Made by a program: the position numbers and the translations under genes
Part shown: in pieces, positions 55,301 through 64,000 of the stretch
How positions within the stretch are numbered: the first letter of the stretch is position 1
How the letters are laid out: each line of letters starts with the position of its first letter
Assembly: GCF_932526225.1 (NCBI RefSeq)
Contig: NC_064047.1
Location: 13,216,460 to 13,280,459 of the forward strand
Reading direction: 5' to 3'
DNA from: Nematostella vectensis
Taxonomy: Eukaryota > Cnidaria > Anthozoa > Actiniaria > Edwardsiidae
DNA length: 64,000 nucleotides
Notes under the pieces: model-generated
What the model was told of the DNA's origin: nothing
The model's input: the letters and a program-made list of their open reading frames with translations, nothing else
Databases searched by the model: none

Positions 55301-55882
55301 TGCACTAGTCATTTGAAACCCCCACCCCCATGGTCCCGGGGAAGTGTGGGGTTGACGTGGGGGTTTAGAGCACTTTTGAACAAGATTCTGTCCCGAGGGG
55401 GTGGGGGGATCGACAGTTTTTGACTCTAAGACTTATCCCCACCGTGGGGGTTTTGGACAAGTGAATAGTGTCACAAAAATCATGTTAGTTTCTGGCTTGA
55501 GACTCTTTTTCTTCTGTAGCAAGCAATTCCATGTATCAGCATGTGGCATGCTGCACGGCGACATGTGCAAAAACGAATATTAAAAAAATGCCAGATGAAG
55601 ATGATTTATTTTTCCATCTTTTTTTGTAACTGTTATCTTCGTAGTAATTGGTACAAATGTATTCGCTGAAGTGTACTGGCTTTGAAAGATAAAAAAAAAA
55701 GCTTATTTCAGATGACTTGTTGTCGGGTAGTTGCCTATAGTTGGCATCCAAGGGGTAGGGGCATTAAACTGCTGTTTTGTCCCGAGGGGGTGGGGGCTTT
55801 TCTCGGTTTTGTACAGAGTCAAAGTCTAACCTCTCACCCTTCCCCGGGACCATAGGGGTGGGGGTTTCAATTGACTAGTGCA
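55301..55882. mobile_element. 582-bp Harbinger-like MITE
   Basis: Long inverted ends starting TGCACTAGTCATTTGAAACC continue through cccacccc to the ggtcccggggaag region (about 45 bp). TTA flanks both sides (55298-55300 and 55883-55885). A 3-bp TTA duplication fits PIF/Harbinger. Inside, tgtcccgagggggtgggg occurs twice in direct orientation. No transposase frame. Confidence 0.85.
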
Positions 55883-56996
55883 TTAGTCGTTGAATCAGAA
55901 TCTTTCCATAGAGATTTTTAAGTGGTCCTTAAGCAAAGTTGCATGCACTACAAGTCGAAGGACGTACCATTTGATATTTGATCAATGACGGGGGGAATGG
56001 TAGACAAAAAAAAAACGAGCAAGGCTCAGGGCCTTTTCGAGCAAGCAGAAAAAGATCGTCACATTTTTCGGGAACAAAATCGAGCAAGCAAAACTATAAA
56101 AAAAAAATCGAGAAAGAAAAAAATAATGATGATGATGATGATAATTAAATGTTAATAAAAATAATGATGATGATTGTAACGAGTATGGTTAGAATCAACT
56201 GCAAACATTTACATCGATCAAGAACTTCAAGGTCAAACTCTTGTCTAGAACCGTAAGTGCGCCCGCGATCCTCAGAGACACCAGACAAGATAAAACCTAG
56301 ATTTTCTGAAGAATTTAGAATAACTACAAGCCTGCTTATAAAGTTAAACGTAGGCCTTGAAGGCCAACTTAAACAAGAGAGAGCCTTTAATTACATAATT
56401 AGTTCTTTTAGCGATGTTATAATAACGTTACTATTTGACAGCTAATTGAAATCGGTTACCTCATAACTGTACAAAACAAACTCTGGAGTGTATTATCCCT
56501 ATTTTGCCGTGGTTTGCGAGATAAGTGCGATTAATTCTCCTAAATGAGGATATCAACAAACCTGGTTTCCCATGTTGAAAGGGCGATAGCACAGCGATGA
56601 AAGACTATACTTGAGATTATACTATACGTATTCGTCACGTCCACATCGTCTTGTAATATTCGAGATTTGAGTAAATATCTAATCTTGAATTAGATATAAG
56701 GGTCTCCATCGATCGGTGCCTATGACTTTACCAGATCTCCATTCTTCAGCAAAGGTGTCCAAAATAAATGAGAAAACGAACGCGCGATCAAGTTAATTTC
56801 CTCCACAGTTTCGTGGAAGCTTCGGCGGACGGTTCTGTGAGTATGCAGGCCGAAGATGCTAATTTTAACAATCAGCGCTTTTCCGCTCTGCTGACCTTAT
56901 GTCTTTTCTATGTTGACAATTGGCGATTGTACGAAACCGGTGAACTGTGAAAACGGAACCATCATGCGAGCAAGGCCTAATTTTGTTTTTTTGGCC
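55883..56996. other. Intergenic, no gene seen
   Basis: Holds (gat)n near 56125-56175. A 60-codon + frame (56768-56950) and a 62-codon + frame (56257-56445) show no recognisable domain or splice context. Sequence bias is ordinary. Confidence 0.5.
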
Positions 56997-57084
56997 CAAT
57001 CTCGTTCCCAGAGCCCACGTACCTTTGTGCCAGCGGGTACCTAGCCGCTAGCACAAAGGTACGTGGGCTCTGGGAACGAGATTG
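56997..57084. mobile_element. Perfect 34-bp inverted repeat (fold-back)
   Basis: CAATCTCGTTCCCAGAGCCC... and its exact inverse (arms 56997-57030 and 57051-57084) are separated by a 20-bp spacer. Perfect arms imply recent origin or hairpin-driven homogenisation. Probably a very short MITE. Confidence 0.8.
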
Positions 57085-57507
57085 TTTTGGGCCTCGAAAT
57101 CGCTCTCCAATTAGTCTACGGAACAGATACTCATTTGCATAAGCCACTGTACGGCGTCCTCGATTCCATGCGACGCCATTCCTGCCATTTGTCATAACAA
57201 CAGCCCACGCTTTGACGAAGGCGATGTTTTGCGAAGTTTTATTACATTTATAACATTAGATAGTATGCTCGCCTGTTATACTTTTTAAACAAAAAAATAT
57301 CATGACAATAAAGTATAAGGGTCAACTTATCTCATGTTAGCAAATCAACTTCCTAAGAAGTCTTAAAAGAATCAGATTTTGGCGATATTTTGAAGAAAAT
57401 GAATCACATGAGAAAAAGTTCTAACTCACTAAATTTCACATTTTTGGTACATCCAGTCGTAAGCAAAGTTAAAAACCGAGACTCACAGCATAGCTAAAAC
57501 CGTTATT

Positions 57508-57872
57508 TTACTGAATATGAGTGAACTCTGAGCACATATTTCCACCTGGTTTTAAAATTATTAAACGATTACGAGCTTGCATGGTTTTACCATCTCCAAA
57601 CCGCAAAGCACGCATATAATTATATTCTAAATATCTCGAAAAGGCGTGGAAATCGCTGGTAAGTTTGTATTGGACGTTTGATAAGAATTCCTTCGGGAAT
57701 TTGTCTGGGAAGTCTGATTTCCGTAGCACCCTTTATTAAGAGCAATAAGTCCTTTAATAGCATAGACATGCAACGACAGCCAATAATTATGTTTGCTTCT
57801 AAAAACATTTTTGGTACACCTCTTGTCATAGACTCGTTTTATGAAAATCATGTACAATATATGAATCTCCAA
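57508..57872 (-). other. Overlapping open frames, possible broken gene remnant
   Basis: Two overlapping frames on the - strand look mildly coding: SKHNYWLSLHVYAIKGLIAL upstream, and KSDFPDKFPKEFLSNVQYKL downstream in another frame. A single frameshift near 57725 would join them. No family is recognised. Surrounding 57085-59027 otherwise shows no gene. Confidence 0.25.
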
Positions 57873-59027
57873 CTAATAAACTCTCGGTGTGTTAAAGATG
57901 GGCTCAAGATCATGACGCGTTAAAAAATTCTTTCAATTTCTTTCAATGAAACAGTGTTACTGTGGATCGTCAAAACAGAACTCATTTTGCTGTTCTCTTC
58001 GCTTTCGAATCTCCACTTAAAAACCTCACCCTTATCATCATTTTCGTTAACGAGCACTTTCCTGTAAACCAAAACGAAAAGGTGATCCCTTTTCAATACG
58101 ATACTCCATCCTGGAAGCTGCAGCTGTTGCTCGTTTGCTTGAAATTGGCTTGTGGGACGGCGCTAAAATGGTCACATTCGTCACGGGAGTATTTGGTGAA
58201 GTGTTGGCGTGCTTAACATTTTTGTATGCTGCTCTGGTTATATTTCCGTGCTGCTCTGAATGCAAATTTGTATACCCACCCCGACCACTCTTTGTATCGA
58301 ACGCAAAGAAACTCCCTCCCCCCCCTCTGGATGTTTTTTTTTGTCGAATTTTTCGCCGAGATTTCGTGGTAAGACCTGTTTCCATGACTGATTTCAAGGT
58401 AAAGTGTAATTTCAAATCGCAATTGATCGTTCGCCTGTGCTTTATAAGGGAAGCAATTGCCATCAGAAGTAGCTCCATCATCACTCTAGCGATATATGTG
58501 GAGAAATTTATATTTTGCGTTGATTTTATTTAAATAAAACTAAATTCAGCAGAAGTGGCGTCACAGAGTTTGGGAATAACTTTCCACCCTTGTCTGAACT
58601 TAAGCCATTAGGCTTGAAGTCGAGTTTTTGCAAAACCCGAATATTTCGGAAAGAATTCGAAGCAGGGGTGTAAAACAAGTGTTCCAAGCATGAATGAACA
58701 CGATAAAGTATAAGACAAATGTATTTGGAAGGAGTTTTATTGAGAACTTCGTGACCTAATTGATATTCATAAACGAAGGTTAAAGCACATGCTAAATAAA
58801 AAGCACATGCTAAATAAACAATGCGCTGAGTTGAGTGGGCTCCCTGTGCGTAGACTGGAAGCTGATTTTGAAACGAGAGCGAGCCCAAATAACGTATGGG
58901 ATGGAAGGGTCAATCCGGACGAGTTTTTTTTTTTAATGAAATATGTCCTTGGGGGAGGGACGATGCCTACGTGCGGACAATAACGTGAGGAAATAGATTA
59001 CATTGTTTTACCCTGCTAGCAGAAGCA

Positions 59028-59161
59028 CAGGTAGCCCAGGCTCACGGCGGGTGTAGATCTGACAGAATAATATACATAATATACAGATTATTTCAATGAA
59101 ATTTGTTCGCTCATACAAAATCTGTAATAAACCTACACTCATCGTGAGCCTGGGCTACCTG
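59028..59161. mobile_element. 134-bp MITE nested between ctgctagcag palindromes
   Basis: CAGGTAGCCCAGGCTCACG and its inverse form the ends, with gggtgtag / ctacact continuing the pairing. The 10-bp palindrome ctgctagcag occurs just left (59013) and about 40 bp right (59203). Confidence 0.75.
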
Positions 59162-59730
59162 TGGCAGAAGCCAGCCCAGCGAAATACAAAGAAAAGAGGC
59201 CGCTGCTAGCAGGTTAACATTGTTCCAAAAGCAAATATAAACTTTTCCAAGTGGCACAGTCTACCTGTGGTATAACTCTATCACCTTTTTATGCGGCTCG
59301 GTCGACCTGTGGTATGGGTTCTGGACTACGGTATTGTTGTAGTTCAATAAAACCTCGCTAACTCGATCCCCAATAACTTGGACTGATTTCTGGTTTCACT
59401 ACTACAGCTGCTTTTTCACCTCCCCCCCCCTCACACAAAGAAACAAAGAATGAAAAACATGATGTAATATAGGCTTCTCTCGGTGTAATATTACACTAAT
59501 GGATTTTGTGCTAATTTGAGTTCAGCTACTGCAACTTGAGCAAAAAAAAACAAAACAAGGAAATTCAGAACATGGTTAAAAAATCATGGAAATTCAAATT
59601 ATAGTGACTCAAGCTTAATGAGTACCACCCAGAGCCAGCTGTGTACAATAAACATAAATTATTCCATTTCCTTAACGTCATATAAGAGGTTGACAGTGTT
59701 GTTTTTCTCAATAGGGTGATTCCTTGTTGG

Positions 59731-59995
59731 GATGGGCGTGGTGTAGGGACGTTAAGTGACCCTATGTGTTTTTACCTAAGGCAGTACTGTTTTTCTCAGT
59801 CGAGTAGTGTACTTCCATGTGGGGATGGGCGTGGTGAAGGGACGTTAAGTGACCCTATGTGTTTTTACCTAAGGCAGTACTGTTTTTCTCAGTCTATGTT
59901 GGGGGTGGGTATGGTTTAGGGAAGTGGCCCTATAGCCAAGTATTGTAATTCCATGGGCGTGGTGTAGGGGTGTAAAGTGGTCCTATGTGGTTCTG
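59731..59995. repeat. ~93-bp tandem repeat running into the CSTF2 stop codon
   Basis: Units begin at 59731 (gatgggcgtggtgtaggga) and 59824, a degenerate one near 59900, and a partial one at 59952. The last extends through the CSTF2 stop (59983-59985) about 10 bases into the coding sequence (aagtggtcctatgtggttct against aagtgaccctatgtgttttt). Confidence 0.8.
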
Positions 59996-62900
59996 CCTAT
60001 CTGCTCCTTTAGCATAAGGATGCTCTGTCGTTGTTCTTCTGGTAGAAGTGCAATCTGTTCGTCTGTCAGACTAAGGACTTGCATGATCAGAGCCGCCTGT
60101 TGAGAGACAAGTTTATAGCGAATGTGGATGATGTGATGATGATGCTTTCTTTTATAATAGACCCTGACTGCCACCATTTTGTCACCATTTTGTCATAATA
60201 AAATACCAATTGTGAGAAAGCATTGATTGCTGATTTGTGATATTTTCTATTCAAATTGGTAAATGAAGTATGAATGATTGACTGCTGGTCCAAATAGTAA
60301 TGATTGAGTAGAGCTCTTTGACATGAAAATCAACAACAAAACCTGTATTATTGTTACTATCACCATCACAATCATTATAAACATCCCTGACACCATCATC
60401 ACCATCATCATAACTATCATGACCACCACGATCATCATCAAAACAAATGACCACCGCCATTATAATCACTATCACAATCAATAACATCATCATGACTGCA
60501 AACAACACCAGAACCATCATCACCAACATTATAACTATAATTAATCATAACAATCATCTTTATCAACACTGTCATCATCATCTCTACAATCACCATCATC
60601 CATAACAATCATTACCACAACCATCATCATTACCGCCACCATCATTATCACAACCATCATCACCACCACAATTATCACCACCACCATCACCACCACAATT
60701 ATCACCACCACCATTACCACCACAATTATCACCACAATTATCACCACCACCATTACCACCACAATTATCACCACAATTATCAACACCACCATCACCACCA
60801 CAATTATCACCACAATTATCAACACCACCATTACCACCACAATTATCACCACAATTATCAACACCACCATCACCACCACAATTATCACCACAATTATCAC
60901 AACAATTATCACCACCACCATCACCACCACAATTATCACCACAATTATCACCACAACCACAACCATAATCATAAGCAACATCATCATCATTACAACAACC
61001 ATAATCATAACCAACGCCATCATTATAACCCTCATCATCATTACCACCACCACCATTATCACCACCATCATCATCATTACCACCACCACCATTATCACCA
61101 CCAGCATAACCAATACTATCATCATTACCAACACCACAATTATCACCACCACCATCACCACCACAATTATCACCACAACCACAACCATAATCATAAGCAA
61201 CATCATCATCATTACAACAACCATAATCATAACCAACGCCATCATTATAACCCTCATCATCATTACCACCACCACCATTATCACCACCACCATTATCACC
61301 ACCAGCATAACCAATACTATCATCATTACCAACACCATCATCATTACCACAAATGCTGCCACTATAAGAATGTCGTCCACACACACCTTCTCCTGGTCCT
61401 GTGCGGAGAGATCCCCTCCCCCTGGGGCAGGATTTGAAGGCCCACTCACAGGGGGCATATTAGGCCCAGGTCCAGGGGGTCCCTGGTTATTTGGACCACT
61501 GGGACGAAGGCCCTGGTGTCCAGGTGGGGGCCCTCCGGAGGTGGGTACACCAGAAGGCGGACCCCTTGGCCCTCTGTCGCCTTGAGGGGGGCCCCAGTGA
61601 GTTTGTGGTGAGGAGTTGGGTCCTCCGTGGTATCTACATAGAAAAAAATGGTGAGCTTTTAGGTAAAATACATGGGTTTTTCATGTGTTCTATAAAAAAA
61701 TCCTTAAGCTGTACCACAAACCTGTCTGGAGGAGGCCCCCTATCGCGTGGGTCCCTGGGGCCCCCTGGGCCAAACCTGTCAGGTCCTCTGGGATCCCTGT
61801 GGTCCATTGGGGGTCCTCTCCTCTCATCTGGACATACACATGCGGTGTTAGTACTTATACAAGAATGGAAATTCGGGATGGAATGGATCTCATTTGCTCA
61901 AAAACAAACAACATCATTATTCACTTAGCCTTTTACACATACAACAATAACATTATTTAAGTAAAGTAACGCAGCACAACGATTCTAACAAGCAACAGAC
62001 TCCGCTGTAGTTACCCCTTGGGTCTCTACCACCGCGGGGGTCCCTTGAGTCGAAACCCCTGATGTCACGGTCACCAAATCTGTCGCGAGGAGGGCCCCTG
62101 AAGTCTGGACCTGTGCAGAGATAAATGGGTTACCATTTCAGATGACTAAAGCAGCTATTCTTAAAATCAGTTCATTCACTCAATCATCTAAGAATCTTAC
62201 TTTAAACTTTACATATTATTCACAAATTTTGGGGTGTAAAGGGGAAATGAAGACATTTATCATACATAAGTGTACCACACCTCTGGGATCCGGCCCTCTA
62301 ATGTCATGGTGCTGCATTCTTTGCCCATGTGGGCCATCTGGTGGCCCATGGAAGTCCCTGTGGTCATGAGGAGGGCCTCTATCATGGCGGCCTCTGTCAG
62401 GGGGGCCATGCATGTCTGGGGGCATTCCAGGCCCTCTCATATTGTCCCTTCTTTGTTCTGGACCTGGTAAAATAAGAAAAAAAAAACACATCATTTTTTT
62501 CAAGGAGCAACATGGCACTGCATCCTGTCAACATTTCATCCAATGCTATAGTTGTTTCCCCTTTCTCATAGAGAATTTTTTGTATTTCCTACTGTATACA
62601 TGGTATTGAATTATCTTTTACACGGAAAGGATGTGTTCAGCTTAAAGGCTTCAGAAATGCTCAGACTCGATGATGCCCTGGTGGTGACAATGTAAAAGTT
62701 AAAAAAAAACATGTGAGTATTAGCAAGAAAATCACATTTCCTGTCCTCAGGATGAGAAAAAGTTTGACGTTTGACAAAATCCTTATTTTACATTTATAAG
62801 TAAATTATCAGAGATTGTGAAGGCAGCTTCTTTATACAATTCGATGCTGCAGCAGGTGAACCCTAATGGTTGGCACTTTTTACAGTAAGTGAGCTCTGTC

Positions 62901-63552
62901 AGAATGTGAAATGCTGATTTTGCACAAAGTTTATGCCCTGTTGTATTCTTTTGCCTTTTCAAGTGTTTTATAGCAGAAATAGGACTCAATGTTTGCCTTA
63001 ATCTCAAAATCCCTGATAAACTACCTTTCCCTGTGAGTACAAATAGCAGATATATATAGAGAGGAATATCCTACCAGGGACCCATTGATCTGGGGGTCCT
63101 CTCATGTCATGGTGAGGGGGTGGTCTGGGCTCCCCATGGAATGGCGGGCCAGGGGGTCCCTGTTGCAGGAGGGCAGGGGGTCCAGGTTGTCCATGAGACT
63201 CGCCCTGGGGTGGACCCCCTTGCAGAGGTGCCCCCCCTGGTTGGATGGCTCCAGGCATTTCATTGGGTCTATGGAGAATACTCTGCAAAACAATACAAGC
63301 ACATGAAAAGATTCGTGGACAGACAAAAAGGAGAAAAACCTTGATATCTTAAAAGTCCACAATTACATGGAGCTGTGTGGAGATCCTGGCTTCACCGATA
63401 ATTGAGATAGATAAAGTTGGGATCTATGTTACCTGGGCTATGACAGGGTCTACAATTTTCATGACAACTTGTGCCTGTAGCAGTGCATACGCCAGTTGGG
63501 GGTTTTGCAATAGCATCTGCCGCGCCTCTTCTGGGTTGCTCTGGATGCAAAC
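59983..63552 (-). CDS. CSTF2: CSTF2 (CstF-64), cleavage stimulation factor subunit 2, 3' part
   Basis: Seven exons on the - strand: 63552-63433, 63282-63075, 62463-62281, 62110-62015, 61827-61722, 61633-61387 and 60096-59983. Phases chain correctly (0,1,1,1,2,0), giving 357 residues. The first encodes the end of the hinge (NPEEARQMLLQNPQLAYALL, MKIVDPVIAQ). The middle five encode a Pro/Gly/Arg-rich linker (RGPP, DPRG, HHDMRGPP). The last encodes the conserved C-terminal helical domain (AALIMQVLSLTDEQIALLPEEQRQSIL) that binds PCF11 and PC4. In the family the protein binds GU-rich elements downstream of poly(A) sites with an N-terminal RRM; that RRM and the CSTF3-binding hinge are coded right of the window. 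The donor of exon 62281 (AG|GTGTGG) is weak but fits the phase. 63553-64000 is intronic. Confidence 0.93.
60340..61370. repeat. ~1-kb (CAC/ATC)n microsatellite in CSTF2 intron
   Basis: Almost pure caccac/atcatc/accacaattatc units filling most of the last intron. 61135-61330 repeats 60940-61120 with small changes, so it has a longer ~180-bp internal duplication. Frames across it (305 and 262 residues) are artefacts. Confidence 0.93.
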
Positions 63553-64000
63553 CTGGAGTGTAGGGTGACAATGAGAACAGCATACTAAGAAAACATACAG
63601 TACTCAAGCAGGCTACATATTGAATTCACATCTACTTCCCCACACAAGACAGGCATGGGGTTAGGGAGCAGGTGGGCTTCATGGATATTCGCAACCCCTG
63701 TTTTGGTAAAAAGTAAGAGTGCTTCTCTTTATTCTGTATAATGTAAGAAATAATGTTTCAAACTATATTGTAGGCCACCCTTGATCCTTCCCCCCTTTAA
63801 AAAGAGAAAAAATTTAGTTCAACCCCCCCCCCCCCGACCCTTGGACACATAATAAATGGAAAAATTCAACCTAGAAGATATCAGCAATCATTTGATCTTG
63901 TTTTTTTTTCAGTTAAATGATGTTAAGGCAATGTCTAAGAAATTGAAATTTAAACCCAGGAAGCCAGGGCCCGGTTCCTTGAAAGAAGGTAAGTGCTTAT

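Noticed and set aside
60541-61458. 305- and 262-residue ORFs on the - strand
   Set aside because: They translate the (CAC/ATC)n microsatellite in the CSTF2 intron.

Overview
This is a eukaryotic, animal-type genomic window, not a bacterial one. Genes are split by GT-AG introns and spaced by AT-rich DNA full of short inverted-repeat elements (MITEs), minisatellites and one 5'-truncated LINE. The gene set (OCRL/INPP5B tail, OSTM1, CSTF2, a coiled-coil TKL kinase, tRNA-Gln) and the compact introns suggest an invertebrate. A sea anemone such as Nematostella is my best guess, but that is inference from style, not proof.

Layout. (1) 1-3895, + strand: the last five coding exons of an OCRL/INPP5B inositol 5-phosphatase, covering the end of the ASH region and the RhoGAP-like domain. 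(2) 2521-35396: a tandem segmental duplication. Unit 1 (2521-20889) and unit 2 (20890-35396) each carry the last two OCRL exons, an unidentified intronless 907-residue gene on the - strand, and about 6 kb of intergenic DNA ending in a 4.03 kb block. In unit 1 that block is itself tandemly repeated (two full copies and one internally deleted partial copy); unit 2 has one. Unit 2 also has a 1.4 kb CR1/L2-like LINE fragment inserted 30 bp upstream of the 907-residue reading frame. (3) 35397-43020: repeat-rich, then AT-rich DNA with one possible two-ORF gene on the - strand (39576-40144). (4) 43021-47514: a 4.5 kb satellite of about 49-bp monomers with a 14-monomer higher-order repeat. (5) 48307-51181, - strand: OSTM1, the beta subunit of the lysosomal ClC-7 exchanger. 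(6) 51429-51500, + strand: tRNA-Gln(CTG). (7) 52414-54846, - strand: a protein kinase with a long coiled coil. (8) 54847-59982: intergenic DNA with at least three inverted-repeat elements, including a Harbinger-like MITE with a TTA target duplication. (9) 59983-63552, - strand: the 3' half of CSTF2 (cleavage stimulation factor 64 kDa subunit), whose 5' exons lie beyond the right edge.

The recognised genes are unrelated housekeeping or trafficking genes and do not form a pathway. OCRL acts on phosphoinositides at endosomes and Golgi, OSTM1 in lysosomes, and CSTF2 in mRNA 3'-end formation. The most unusual material is the duplicated 907-residue gene, with lysine-rich amphipathic helices, a glycine-rich hydrophobic C-terminus and a 3' end that has seeded a tandem array. 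A near-identical promoter block lies upstream of both this gene and the kinase gene.
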